Positions 45,278 through 55,079 are shown, counted from the stretch's first letter. The stretch: 56,490 nucleotides of DNA from Bacillota bacterium (GCA_009711785.1 VENA01000072.1:1-56490), one strand, 5' to 3'. Notes: generated by a model from the sequence alone, not told the origin. Made by a program: numbers and translations.

Positions 45278-46657
45278 TTAATTTTCTTTATATTTATTTA
45301 TAATACCTGCAACTCTATTTAAAGTAGCTAACCTTTCTTTCTTATCTAAATATTCTACACTATTTTTTAAATATAAAATGAAGTCTTCTATATCAAAAGG
45401 TTTTTCCTGTAATGTTAATAATCTTTTCATCCTAACTTTTCTTTGTAAGTTAGACATATTCTTGATGTTTCTATCTATATATTTAATTAAATTTTCAATA
45501 GCTTGCTCTAAATGATTTATATCTTGATTATCTTTATCATCAAATTGTAATAACTTATAATTTTCTAAATAATAATCATTTAAATATGTTAGTGCATTAT
45601 TTGTCAATACATATCTTGATACTAAATTCCCTTTTCTTTTTTCATTTTTTATATTATTATAATTTGAAAAATACTTCTCACTTAATTTACTAAGATTTAA
45701 ATTATATGAATGAAGTTCTTTTTCATAATAACTTAAAATACTATCTAAATCTTTTTTATTTAAAAACTTTCTATACTCTTTTAAGCTTTTATCAACAAAC
45801 TCTTCAAATTGACGTTTACTATCTAATTCATTTATCATACTTATTATTAATAACCTATTTACTATAAGTCCTGAACCCCTTACTATTTCAATTACACTTT
45901 GTATTTCATTGATATTATTATTAGTATTTTTATATAATTTTTCTATATCATCGAAATTTGCACTCTTATAATCAAATCTTTTACACTTTTGTGCCTCTAT
46001 AAAGTATTTATCATACATCTGTCCATAATCCTTTTCTAAAGTACCATTAAAAATCCCCTTAAACCTTTTTATTACAATATCAACCTTCTCTTTATTAACA
46101 TCCTTTAATGTATTTTTTATAGTACTTCTTAATATATCATAATATTTATATTTAGATATTCTAATAGGAGTAATTTTAATTAACTCAATTATTTTTTCAT
46201 TATATTTAGATTTATCCTTTAATAAAAAGCTTCGTACATCCTTATAAAATCTTTCTAAATTAACTTCATAGGGAGGAGCCTGTTTCATTTTATCTAAAAT
46301 ATCAGCCGAAATTTCATTACAATAAGAAAGTTCAGTCATATAACCATAAATTCCATTAAGTAATCTATAAGTTTCCTGTCTCAGCTTTTTTAAACTTTCT
46401 TTATTATTTAAATTATTACTAAATCCATGATTAATATTTTTAACTTTATCATCAATTTTATTATGGACTCTATATATTGCCTTTTCTTCCTTTCCAAGCT
46501 CTTTTAATATTTTTTTGTTTTTCTCAATTGAAAATTTCACTTCAATATTTTTATACAGTAATTCTAACAAAGCAATCTGCTTAATATTGTATAGTAAAGA
46601 ATTATTAGTTTCAACTACATCATTTATTAGTTGTGTATTATTTTCTTTATTAACCAT
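45278..46657 (-). CDS. Helical protein of unknown function, partner of the NA37-family protein
   Basis: 459 residues, almost entirely helical and charged, with no signal peptide or membrane span. Segments such as VKFSIEKNKKILKELGKE and EEFVDKSLKEYRKFLNKK suggest coiled coils or helical bundles. No ATPase, nuclease or HTH motif was seen. It lies first in a two-gene operon with the nucleoid-associated protein, so a DNA- or nucleoid-related role is inferred from position only. The start has GGGAG about 12 nt upstream, slightly far. Confidence 0.6.
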   Translation of the reverse strand: MVNKENNTQLINDVVETNNSLLYNIKQIALLELLYKNIEVKFSIEKNKKILKELGKEEKAIYRVHNKIDDKVKNINHGFSNNLNNKESLKKLRQETYRLLNGIYGYMTELSYCNEISADILDKMKQAPPYEVNLERFYKDVRSFLLKDKSKYNEKIIELIKITPIRISKYKYYDILRSTIKNTLKDVNKEKVDIVIKRFKGIFNGTLEKDYGQMYDKYFIEAQKCKRFDYKSANFDDIEKLYKNTNNNINEIQSVIEIVRGSGLIVNRLLIISMINELDSKRQFEEFVDKSLKEYRKFLNKKDLDSILSYYEKELHSYNLNLSKLSEKYFSNYNNIKNEKRKGNLVSRYVLTNNALTYLNDYYLENYKLLQFDDKDNQDINHLEQAIENLIKYIDRNIKNMSNLQRKVRMKRLLTLQEKPFDIEDFILYLKNSVEYLDKKERLATLNRVAGIINKYKEN

Positions 46658-46730
46658 TTATTCTTATGCTCCCTTCCTATTATCTTCATATCTAAATTTT
46701 ACTATTATAACAATATAATTTCAAATAGAA

Positions 46731-46752
46731 ATAGACAGCTTAAGCTGTCTAT
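46731..46752 (-). terminator. Terminator of glnA
   Basis: A perfect 22-bp palindrome (core GACAGCTTAAGCTGTC) lies next to the glnA stop, with T-rich flank on the minus strand. Confidence 0.8.
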
Positions 46753-46755
46753 TTT

Positions 46756-48186
46756 TTATAAATCATAATATAATTCAAATTCCTTAGGATGTGGTAAATC
46801 ATTTATCTTTCTTACATCAATTTTTAGTCTTTTTATCTGATCAAAAATCAAACTTTCAGTAAATACTCCTCCCTGTAATAAAAATTCGTAATCATTTTCT
46901 AATGCTTCTAAAGCTTCTTTTAAAGAAGTAGGTAATTTTTTTATTTTATTCCTTTCTTCTTTAGGTAGTTCATATAAATTAACATCAAAAGGTCCGAAAC
47001 CTTCTAAAGATGGGTCTATTTCATTTCTTATACCATCTATCCCTGCCATAAGTAACGCAGAATATGCAAGATATGGATTAGCTGTAGCATCAGAAGGTCT
47101 AAATTCAAATCTTTTAGCCTCTGGCTTTTTAGCATAACCAGGTATCCTAATTACAGCACTTCTATTAGCTGTAGCATAACATATACTAACTGGTGCTTCA
47201 AATCCAGGTACTAACCTTTTATAAGAATTAGTGCTTGGATTTGTAAAAGCTAATAAGGCTGGTGCATGTTTTAATATTCCACCTATAAAATATAATGCTT
47301 CATTACTTAAATCTGAATACCCATTTTCATCATAAAAAATAGGGATTTCATCTTTAAATAATTGCATATGTACATGCATACCATTTCCTGCTTCTCCATA
47401 TAGTGGTTTAGGCATAAATGTAACAGTTTTTCCCTGTTCCATTGCTAAATTCTTTACAATATACTTAAGAATTAGAGTTTTATCAGCCATTTCTCTTAAT
47501 TCACCAAATTGGGTTTCTATCTCAACTTGTCCCGGTCCTCCGACTTCATGATGATGATATTTAATCTTTACTCCTAACTCCTCTAATTTCCTTGTGATTT
47601 TTGCCCTTAAATCGTTAGTAATATCCTTAGGCATATCAACATGATATCCTCTCTGATGGGATACTTTATATCCTAAGTTAGGAATATCTTTTACTTGTGT
47701 GTTCCAATGGGCCTGTTTTGAATCAATTAATACCTCTTGATGATTAGGTCTATTATTATAAGAAATATGATCTAAAACATGAAATTCAAACTCAGGACCT
47801 AGTAAACTTTTATCGGCTATTCCTGTCTCTTCTAAATATCTTTCTGCCTTCTCTGCAATATATCTAGGATCTCCCGGAAATCTTTCTATCTCATCTCCAA
47901 TTTGATAGATATCTGCTATAAAAGTCAATGTTGGCACTTCACAAAATGGATCGACGAATCCTGTTGTAATATCAGGTTTAAATACCATATCTGATTTCTC
48001 AACAGTCAAAAAACCATAGCTAGAACCATCAAATCCAATACCATCTTCTAATATTTTTTCACTAAATCTTTCAACCGGTATAGATAAATGTTGCCATCTA
48101 CCTGATAAATCCACTACTTTAAAATCAATTATCTTAATTCCTTTTTCTTCACAAAAACTTTTTACTTCATTTACTTCTGTAAACAC
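46756..48186 (-). CDS. glnA: Glutamine synthetase, type I
   Basis: 476 residues, GTG start after GGGGGG. It joins ammonia and glutamate with ATP. The beta-grasp region has GFDGSSYGF, metal motifs are in LLGPEFEFHV and HHHEVGGPGQVEIE, and TNPSTNSYKRLVPGFEAPV is the glutamate flap. NLYELP holds a tyrosine at the position adenylated in type I-beta enzymes, so covalent control is possible but not shown. A TTGACA-17-TAAGAT promoter lies upstream. No GlnR-type site was found. Confidence 0.96.
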   Translation of the reverse strand: MFTEVNEVKSFCEEKGIKIIDFKVVDLSGRWQHLSIPVERFSEKILEDGIGFDGSSYGFLTVEKSDMVFKPDITTGFVDPFCEVPTLTFIADIYQIGDEIERFPGDPRYIAEKAERYLEETGIADKSLLGPEFEFHVLDHISYNNRPNHQEVLIDSKQAHWNTQVKDIPNLGYKVSHQRGYHVDMPKDITNDLRAKITRKLEELGVKIKYHHHEVGGPGQVEIETQFGELREMADKTLILKYIVKNLAMEQGKTVTFMPKPLYGEAGNGMHVHMQLFKDEIPIFYDENGYSDLSNEALYFIGGILKHAPALLAFTNPSTNSYKRLVPGFEAPVSICYATANRSAVIRIPGYAKKPEAKRFEFRPSDATANPYLAYSALLMAGIDGIRNEIDPSLEGFGPFDVNLYELPKEERNKIKKLPTSLKEALEALENDYEFLLQGGVFTESLIFDQIKRLKIDVRKINDLPHPKEFELYYDL

Positions 48187-48228
48187 TTTTATCCCCCCCT
48201 GTTTTTGTTTAAAAATTCTTACAATTAA

Positions 48229-48257
48229 ATCTTATTCCTAACTACTTCAGTTGTCAA
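48229..48257 (-). promoter_or_regulatory. Promoter of glnA
   Basis: TTGACA (48257-48252) and TAAGAT (48234-48229) with a 17-bp spacer lie on the minus strand before the GTG start. Confidence 0.75.
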
Positions 48258-48288
48258 CATAAGTGATTTAAAGTAATAAATTAATAAA

Positions 48289-48310
48289 AGGAACCTCTAT
48301 AGAGGTTCCT
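48289..48310 (-). terminator. Terminator of the NUDIX gene
   Basis: A perfect 22-bp palindrome AGGAACCTCTATAGAGGTTC(CT) is followed on the minus strand by TTTTATTAATTT. The stop codon lies within it. Confidence 0.85.
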
Positions 48311-48710
48311 CTATCTTAAATTTTTCATATTTTTCTAATGCTTCTTTAACATAATAAACTAAATTATAATTTTGTGCTTCTTCAATGGTTAGCCACTTAT
48401 AATCTGTATGTTCTAAGTCTAGTTTAATACTTCCTGAAATATATTCTGCTGTATATATTATGGATACATATTGTTTTTTATCTTTTAAGTTTATACCTGT
48501 AGAAACAGCTAGATTTTCCTTTACATCCGTTTCTATTTTAGTCTCTTCAAATATTTCTCTAGATAAACTATCCTCTAATGTTTCACCAAACTCTAATTTG
48601 CCTCCAGGAATATCCCATAGACCCTTAGCAAATTTAGATTCATCTGATCTTTTTAAAAATAAAAAACTATTATCTTTTATTACTAATGCTTTAGTTAAAA
48701 TTCTAAACAT
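48297..48710 (-). CDS. NUDIX hydrolase
   Basis: 137 residues. The Nudix box is complete: GGKLEFGETLEDSLSREIFE followed by ET, giving the G-x5-E-x7-REUxEE pattern. The metal-binding glutamates are present. It hydrolyses a nucleoside diphosphate linked to another moiety; ADP-ribose or damaged nucleotides are possible. It lies just upstream of the terminator and downstream of the SLH protein gene on the same strand, 17 bp apart, so it may be in an operon with it. Confidence 0.93.
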   Translation of the reverse strand: MFRILTKALVIKDNSFLFLKRSDESKFAKGLWDIPGGKLEFGETLEDSLSREIFEETKIETDVKENLAVSTGINLKDKKQYVSIIYTAEYISGSIKLDLEHTDYKWLTIEEAQNYNLVYYVKEALEKYEKFKIEEPL

Positions 48711-48727
48711 ACTACCTTCCCTTTCAT

Positions 48728-50365
48728 TTATTCTTCTAAAGTATCTTGATTTATAATAAAATTAACATCAGATTTTTCTTTTTCCATTAACACTTTTTTA
48801 ATACAACCTATAAAATCTTTGTCTATACTCTTTTGGCTTAGTTTATATTTTTCATGATTTTTAATATCTTCAAATCCCTGTCTTAAAAATTCCTCAGCTT
48901 CATTATATTTTTTCATCTTTAATAAAATGTAAGCTTTATTAAAAATAAAATATTTTTGATTTTCTATGCTATCTATCTCTATTTCACTTTCCTTTTTATC
49001 TTCTAGATTATATAATTCTAAAGCTTTACTATATAAACCACTATTTATATAAAGTTTTGATTTTAAAAATATAATGTTAAGTCTTTCTTCATATTCTTTT
49101 ACGGATTCTTCCCATATCTTAAGTCCTTCAAAAATTTCTGTTTTTGCATTATCACTTATATTTTCTTTATTTTCTTCTATGAAACTTGTTACTTTTTTAA
49201 ATATTAACTTAGATTCATTATCTTTTATATCATCTCTTGATTTATAATCATTAATCATCTCAATTATTAATTCTTCCTTTTTTGAATCAGAAAAAGCGTC
49301 ATACTTAAGTAGATAATTATTAACCCCTACAACATTCCAGTAATCTAATTTTCTTAATTCTTTTAATGTAGCTATAGGATTTGAATCATATCTATCTCTC
49401 AATTCATATGGTATAGATTCAACAATATTTAAATATTCAAGAGTTCTTATTGCATTCATATAAAGTCTATCTTCATTAGATAATTTTTCATTTGTAAAAT
49501 ATTTATCTCCAAAATACATGAATTTATTATCAAAAACATCCTCTATTAAGTTTATTTCCTCTAAGTAATTACTACTTATAAAATTCATTTCTTTATAAAC
49601 TCTCTTAATTATAGCAGTTGATTCAGCCCTAGTAATATTTTTTTCGCCTCTGAAAGTGTTATCACCATATCCCTTTATTATACCTAACTGAGATAATTTT
49701 TTAATTTGTTCATAATACTTATAATCTTTACTTATATCTGTAAATTCTAGTTCCTGTTCTTTAATAGGAGGTGCTGTAAAAAAACTTGATAATAAAACTG
49801 CTTCTATCCTTGTTATAGGTTTTTCAGGGTTGAATTTATCCCCTGGAAAAATATCTTTAAAACTAATCTCAGTATTCTCTTTGTTTATGTAGTTATAAAC
49901 TTTTTCAACATTTTTATAAGCCCAATGATTACTATTAAAGTCCTTATAATTAAGAATAGATTCATCATTAATAGTATCATTTTCTATATTTTGATTCTCA
50001 GTAACTTTTTTATCTTCAATCTTTTTTTCAGTAACCTCTTTGTTTTCTTCAATAATTTGGTTATCATTTTGAACATTAAATTCAGTTTTGTCAGATTCAA
50101 TTGTATCATATTTTATTATTTCTCTTAAATTTGCTGCTCTAAATAAAATTGTAATAAACTCCGTCCTTTTTATATTATCATCAGGTCTAAATGTTCCATC
50201 TTTATAACCTACAAATAAAGGCACATCATTTGTAGCCCATAATATTTCTTCTTCTGCCCAATGTCCCCATATATCATAAAAGAAATTATTTGCTAATATT
50301 GTATTAGAACTAATAAAAAATATTGCAATTATTAGTATAATAGTCTTAAATTTTTTAGTTATCAT
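48728..50365 (-). CDS. S-layer homology (SLH) domain protein
   Basis: 545 residues. A signal peptide (KTIILIIAIFFISSNTILA) is followed by three SLH domains: IWGHWAEEEILWA with GYKDGTFRPDDNIKRTEF, NSNHWAYKNVEKVY with FNPEKPITRIEA, and ISKDYKYYEQIKKL with GYGDNTFRGEKNITRAE. Between the first two is an acidic spacer. The C-terminal 270 residues are helical, with TPR-like segments (LYINSGLYSKALELYN, AYILLKMKKYNEAEEFL). It should attach to wall polysaccharide and expose the helical part. AAGGAG precedes the ATG. Confidence 0.93.
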   Translation of the reverse strand: MITKKFKTIILIIAIFFISSNTILANNFFYDIWGHWAEEEILWATNDVPLFVGYKDGTFRPDDNIKRTEFITILFRAANLREIIKYDTIESDKTEFNVQNDNQIIEENKEVTEKKIEDKKVTENQNIENDTINDESILNYKDFNSNHWAYKNVEKVYNYINKENTEISFKDIFPGDKFNPEKPITRIEAVLLSSFFTAPPIKEQELEFTDISKDYKYYEQIKKLSQLGIIKGYGDNTFRGEKNITRAESTAIIKRVYKEMNFISSNYLEEINLIEDVFDNKFMYFGDKYFTNEKLSNEDRLYMNAIRTLEYLNIVESIPYELRDRYDSNPIATLKELRKLDYWNVVGVNNYLLKYDAFSDSKKEELIIEMINDYKSRDDIKDNESKLIFKKVTSFIEENKENISDNAKTEIFEGLKIWEESVKEYEERLNIIFLKSKLYINSGLYSKALELYNLEDKKESEIEIDSIENQKYFIFNKAYILLKMKKYNEAEEFLRQGFEDIKNHEKYKLSQKSIDKDFIGCIKKVLMEKEKSDVNFIINQDTLEE

Positions 50366-50440
50366 TATATCACTCCTTAATATGTAAAGTAATTTTTTAC
50401 ATTACATATAATTATAACATAATTTAATTAGTTTAAACTA

Positions 50441-50472
50441 CCAAAATAAAAATCACCATTATTTAGGTGATT
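50441..50472 (-). terminator. Terminator of the MutS2-like operon
   Basis: The minus strand has an AATCACC/GGTGATT stem followed by TTTATTTT. It marks the end of the three-gene unit 50472-55020. Confidence 0.85.
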
Positions 50473-51035
50473 TATAAACTCATATATTCATCATTTACCC
50501 CTAATGCAAGGGTATTAATCCCAAATTCAATTAAATTATTTATAACATAGTTTTTTAAATCTACAGTGCTATCTATATCTGGATGGTTAACTATATCCAT
50601 TCTAATAAAAATATCTTTTGTATATTTACTAAAATATAAAGTATAATATCTAATTGCAATTTCTTTAATAAGACTTAAATATGATTTGTTAATTCTAATT
50701 CTATCAATTAAAGCCTCCATATAGGCTTCATTTTCTAAATCATCATTAGTGACCTTTTTTACTAATAGTTTTTCTTTTTCTATTGCTTTTCCTTTTCTAT
50801 ACATACTCCAAGCTAAACCAAGATACATAGTACATATTACTTTTATTAAACTATTATCAAATACAATACCAGCCCTTGATAGTTTTTTTACATCCTCCAT
50901 TATATTATAAGTAATAGTTACAGTTGCAGTGTCGGTAAAATTATTAAAGACTAACATAATATCATTTTCAAATTTATCTTTGCAAATTTCCTCGGTAAGT
51001 TCTACAAAGTAATCAGACAAATTTAATACCTTCAT
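50472..51035 (-). CDS. Unknown protein, last gene of the MutS2-like operon
   Basis: 187 residues, soluble, mixed helix and strand, with VELTEEICKDKFENDIML at the start and RYYTLYFSKYTKDIFIRMD in the second half. No known domain or catalytic motif was seen. It follows the methyltransferase gene by 29 bp with AAGGAG at its start and a terminator at its end, so it belongs to the operon. Function unknown. Confidence 0.65.
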   Translation of the reverse strand: MKVLNLSDYFVELTEEICKDKFENDIMLVFNNFTDTATVTITYNIMEDVKKLSRAGIVFDNSLIKVICTMYLGLAWSMYRKGKAIEKEKLLVKKVTNDDLENEAYMEALIDRIRINKSYLSLIKEIAIRYYTLYFSKYTKDIFIRMDIVNHPDIDSTVDLKNYVINNLIEFGINTLALGVNDEYMSL

Positions 51036-51064
51036 AATATCTACTCCTTCAGGATAAGAGAATA

Positions 51065-53101
51065 TTATTCACAAAACTCTTCTACAATATTTCTTTCTTT
51101 ATCACTTAAATTATATATATTATAAAAAATTTCATTTATACTTCTTTTTATTATTTTTATTTCTTGTAGAATGTGTTTTTTCTCTTTATTAAATTTATTA
51201 TTGCCATTATCATATTTTTCTAAAACATTATTTAAATATAATAAATTAATAACTTTTTTTGATATTTCTTCTTGTTTGTCTGATAATTTTATTTTTAAAT
51301 TCATTATTTTATTTGGATAATATTCATATTGCTTTTCTCCTACTTTTTTTGCTACCTTTTTAAAATAAAATTCAAATAATTTACTATTTAAATATGCTAA
51401 TAAGTATTCAATAGTCAATAAATCATTATCTATTAATTTTAATATATACACATCGGCACTACACAATACATTCTCATAATCAATAGTAAATCTATTTTCA
51501 CTAGACTTATATGGAAATATTATTTTAGGTGATTTAAATAAGTTAAGCGATCTCCCCCATTGAAGTTGATACCATTTTCTTAATCCTTTTTTACACTCCC
51601 TTCTCTTTTCTAATCGTTGTTTGAAGGGTTTTATATGTTCTATAATATTATTATAATTTTCTATTTTCTCAATTTCATCTGTATATAAAATGAATTTTTT
51701 TATCTCAGCTTTTTTGTATTGTTTTACATTGCTATTTTTAACCCAAGATTTTATTATATCTTTTTCTAAGCCTTTATTATCAATGACTTTTTTATCAATA
51801 ATAAAAGCTTTATCACAACCTGTTATTATACCTTGATTACAAATACTTAATTCCTTTAAAAAATAATCACTCACCTTTTCAATTTTTCTATAAAGCTTAT
51901 ACTCCTCATCGTTTAGAAGTAACCACCCACTATCACTCAATACTCTCTTATCTACATTAAAATTCAAAAAATTATTATCCTTAATATTGGTTTTATTTGT
52001 ATTTAATCTAGAAACTTTAATTTTAGTGTTATTTGGTATCCCTTTAGTACATTTTATAATAGTGGGACTTACACCTATTCCCTTAAATACCTTCTTACCA
52101 TAAAAATCGGTTAGCTCATCTATATTAAAATTTTTAGTAATAAATTTTCTTAATCCATTAGCAGAAGGGGCTTCTAAAAAATATCTTGAAGTTATATAAA
52201 TTAGACTTCCCTTGTCTTTTAATAATTCATACCCTCTTTTAAAAAAACAATAGGATAAGTCTGCTTTATTAGAAAATACATTTTGATAATAGTTTTTTAA
52301 TTGGACTCTATAGGATTTTTTAATTTTTTTATGTCCAATATAGGGTGGGTTACCAATAACTAAATCAAAATTTTCATTTTCAATTTCATTATTATTTCCA
52401 GAATTTATATTAAATAAAGTTAATTTATCATGTAATAATATATCTTTTTTAAATATATTAATTTGGGATATATTTTTTGTATCACTTTTTAGTAATAATG
52501 ATACCTTTGTCATATAGACAGCAAAGTCATCTAAATCTGTACCATAAATATTATTTTCTAAAATAAAATTATCAATATTTTCTAACTCATCAATACATTT
52601 TGGATTGCTTCTTATAATTTCTTGATAATTATTTTTAATGATATTTTTGATTTTTTCAAAGGCATTTATTAAGAAATATCCACCACCACAACAAGGATCT
52701 ATAATCTTAAAATAAGGATTCTCTATAAGGTTTTTAGCAGTTATAGATTTATTTATCATATCTTTTACTATATAGTTAGGTGTATAAACTTGCCCTAAGT
52801 ATTTTTTCTCCTTACTAGTTATAAAACTTTCATATAACTCCCCTAGTGAAAAACTGTTAATATCATATGTTAAGTCTTTTAATATTTTTTTAATATGTTT
52901 CTTATCTTTTTTACTTAAATTATTACTCTCTTTAAAATCTATCATATTAATTATAGTTTTGTTTTCTTTAAATTTTACTTTAAGTAAATTTTGACCAATA
53001 AAAAACAAAAAATCTTTTAGATAGTGAATATACTCTTCTGTATTTTTTTCTTTATAATTTTTTAGTATTTTCCCTAGTTCATTTTTTGTTTTATCATTCA
53101 T
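51065..53101 (-). CDS. Eco57I/TaqI-like N6-adenine DNA methyltransferase, no nuclease seen
   Basis: 678 residues. The SAM-binding motif is IIDPCCGGGYFLINAFEKI (about 136) and the catalytic motif NPPY is in FDLVIGNPPYIGHKKIKKS (about 245-265). GQVYTPNYIVKDMINKS before motif I is typical of type IIG/Eco57I enzymes. The C-terminal 300 residues include a TaqI-like recognition region (KVGEKQYEYYPNKIMNLKI). No PD-ExK nuclease motif was found in the 115-residue N-terminal part, so this may be an orphan methyltransferase. It lies 29 bp behind the MutS2-like gene. Confidence 0.85.
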   Translation of the reverse strand: MNDKTKNELGKILKNYKEKNTEEYIHYLKDFLFFIGQNLLKVKFKENKTIINMIDFKESNNLSKKDKKHIKKILKDLTYDINSFSLGELYESFITSKEKKYLGQVYTPNYIVKDMINKSITAKNLIENPYFKIIDPCCGGGYFLINAFEKIKNIIKNNYQEIIRSNPKCIDELENIDNFILENNIYGTDLDDFAVYMTKVSLLLKSDTKNISQINIFKKDILLHDKLTLFNINSGNNNEIENENFDLVIGNPPYIGHKKIKKSYRVQLKNYYQNVFSNKADLSYCFFKRGYELLKDKGSLIYITSRYFLEAPSANGLRKFITKNFNIDELTDFYGKKVFKGIGVSPTIIKCTKGIPNNTKIKVSRLNTNKTNIKDNNFLNFNVDKRVLSDSGWLLLNDEEYKLYRKIEKVSDYFLKELSICNQGIITGCDKAFIIDKKVIDNKGLEKDIIKSWVKNSNVKQYKKAEIKKFILYTDEIEKIENYNNIIEHIKPFKQRLEKRRECKKGLRKWYQLQWGRSLNLFKSPKIIFPYKSSENRFTIDYENVLCSADVYILKLIDNDLLTIEYLLAYLNSKLFEFYFKKVAKKVGEKQYEYYPNKIMNLKIKLSDKQEEISKKVINLLYLNNVLEKYDNGNNKFNKEKKHILQEIKIIKRSINEIFYNIYNLSDKERNIVEEFCE

Positions 53102-53130
53102 ATTATAACTCCTTACCTTTTTGATTGAAT

Positions 53131-55020
53131 TTAGCTTTTATTAAATATTTCTTTTGCCTTCTGTAAATCCATAGTTCCTTTTTCTATTTCCTTTTTTATT
53201 TTTCTTTTATCCCATGATACAAAAACATTATCTAAATCATAACCTTCAGGATATAACTGTTCTTTTTTTATAAATAATTTTACTCTTTTTTTATTAATTT
53301 TAATAAATTCATCTTTTAGTAATACAGTTAAATCTCCATATTCATCTTCTACTTCATATATTATGGCCTTTTCATTTGTTTTTTTAATTATAACACAGTC
53401 TCCTTTATTAAAGCCATTGTCTTCTTTTTTAGTTTTATCCTTCGGTATTTCTAACTTACAATCATCTATATCAAATTCTATTCTCTCATCACTTTTTCTT
53501 TTGTTTATATATTTTTTTGCATTATTTAAAACTCTTTTTCTTAACCCTAATTTATTTGCTATCCATAAAGCATTACTTGTTCCTGCTTTACCTATGTTTA
53601 ACTTATATAATGGTTTTAAAGTATTAGGATCAAACTCCATACATCCGTTTTCAAAACCTTTATGCTGGGATGCATATTCCTTTATTTCACCATAGTGGGT
53701 TGTAGCCACTGTAATAGCTCCTAAGCTATATAATTCGTGTAATATTGAAGCTGCTAAACCTGCCCCTTCTGAAGGGTCTGTTCCTGTTCCTATTTCATCT
53801 AGTAAAACTAAAGTAGCGAAATTAGTATTGCTAATAATTTTTATAATATTTTTTATATGACCTGAAAAAGTACTTAATGACTGTTCTATGCTTTGATTAT
53901 CACCAATATCTACTAATATATTGTCAAATATTGATATTTCAGTTCCTTTCTTAGCCGGGATATGAAGTCCTGATTGAGTCATTAAAGTTAATATACCTAT
54001 TGTTTTTAATGCTACAGTTTTCCCACCTGTATTAGGTCCAGTTATTACTAAAGTTCTATAGTCATCACCAATTGTAAAATTAAGCGGTACACAATCGTTT
54101 TCTAATAAAGGATGTTTTCCTTCTATAATATTAACTTTTCCTTTATTATTTACAATTGCCTCAACTCCTTTAATAGAAAAACTATACTTAGCCTTAGCAA
54201 ATACAAAATCATATTCAGCCATTAGGTCTATATTAATTTTTAATTCTTTAATATAAAGTCTAATATATCCTGTTATAGTAGCCAACACTTGATATTCTTC
54301 TGCTTCCTCATCCATCTTTAATATTTCTAATTCCTTACTTAGCTTATTTATAGATGCAGGTTCAATAAAAACTGTTGAACCTGTTTGAGATGTATCAATA
54401 ACACTACCATTTATTTTATTTTTATAAATAGATTTAAAAGGTATTGTTAATCTTCCATTTCTATTACTAATAAAAAATTCTTGGATGCATGATCTATACT
54501 TATCTGAATTTAATATACTATTTAATTTCTGTTCTATCCTGTCATTAGTAATTTTTATTCTTTTTCTTATTTTCTCTAAACTAGGATACATTTTACTACT
54601 AATCCTATTGCCTTCTACAGAAGCATTTATTTCTTCCTCTAAATCTTTAAATTCAACAATAGAATTTACATAACTACTTAAAACTGGTGCAATAAAATCT
54701 TTATCTTTCATAAATATTTTAATGTTTCTACATCCTCTTAAAAAATCAGAAATCTTTAATAACTCTGATGGCTTTAACACTTTCCCTTTTTCAACTTTTT
54801 CTAATAAAAATTCAACATCGTGTAAACCTTGTAAAGGTATATTGCCATGGCTATTTAATATATTAATAGCTTCTGTAGTTTCATTAATTTTCCTTCTGAC
54901 GATTTCTAGATTCTTTAAAGGCTTTAATTTGTCAACTAATTTTTTACCTAATCCACTAACTGTATGACTTTTTAATTCATTCTTAATTTTTTCATACTCC
55001 AATTTCTCTAAACTATTCAT
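53131..55020 (-). CDS. MutS2-like ATPase lacking the Smr domain
   Basis: 629 residues. Lever/clamp region with RLTIPFKSIYKNKINGSVID and QTGSTVFIEPASI; Walker A VITGPNTGGKTVALKTIG (about 327); Walker B LVLLDEIGTGTDPSEGAG (about 401); and ATTHYGEIKEYA. A KOW-like region (NKGDCVIIKKTNEKAIIYEV) lies near 540-590. Full MutS2 is about 790 residues and ends in an Smr domain; here the protein ends soon after the KOW region. B. subtilis MutS2 is known to act on collided ribosomes. This paralogue may share ribosome binding without the Smr activity. A long attenuator leader precedes it. AGGAGG precedes the ATG. Confidence 0.85.
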   Translation of the reverse strand: MNSLEKLEYEKIKNELKSHTVSGLGKKLVDKLKPLKNLEIVRRKINETTEAINILNSHGNIPLQGLHDVEFLLEKVEKGKVLKPSELLKISDFLRGCRNIKIFMKDKDFIAPVLSSYVNSIVEFKDLEEEINASVEGNRISSKMYPSLEKIRKRIKITNDRIEQKLNSILNSDKYRSCIQEFFISNRNGRLTIPFKSIYKNKINGSVIDTSQTGSTVFIEPASINKLSKELEILKMDEEAEEYQVLATITGYIRLYIKELKINIDLMAEYDFVFAKAKYSFSIKGVEAIVNNKGKVNIIEGKHPLLENDCVPLNFTIGDDYRTLVITGPNTGGKTVALKTIGILTLMTQSGLHIPAKKGTEISIFDNILVDIGDNQSIEQSLSTFSGHIKNIIKIISNTNFATLVLLDEIGTGTDPSEGAGLAASILHELYSLGAITVATTHYGEIKEYASQHKGFENGCMEFDPNTLKPLYKLNIGKAGTSNALWIANKLGLRKRVLNNAKKYINKRKSDERIEFDIDDCKLEIPKDKTKKEDNGFNKGDCVIIKKTNEKAIIYEVEDEYGDLTVLLKDEFIKINKKRVKLFIKKEQLYPEGYDLDNVFVSWDKRKIKKEIEKGTMDLQKAKEIFNKS

Positions 55021-55052
55021 CTTTATTCCTCCTAAATTTTTAATTCAAAAAA

Positions 55053-55079
55053 CAAAAAAACGTGGACAAAAGTCCACGT
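55053..55079 (-). terminator. Attenuator terminator before the MutS2-like gene
   Basis: On the minus strand the perfect 8-bp stem ACGTGGAC/GTCCACGT with a TTTT loop is followed by a run of T. It lies 33 bp before the gene and well after the promoter, so most transcripts should stop here unless antiterminated. Confidence 0.92.

Noticed and set aside
51065..53101. Methyltransferase as a complete type IIG restriction enzyme
   Set aside because: No PD-ExK nuclease motif is visible in the short N-terminal part, and no separate endonuclease gene is adjacent.
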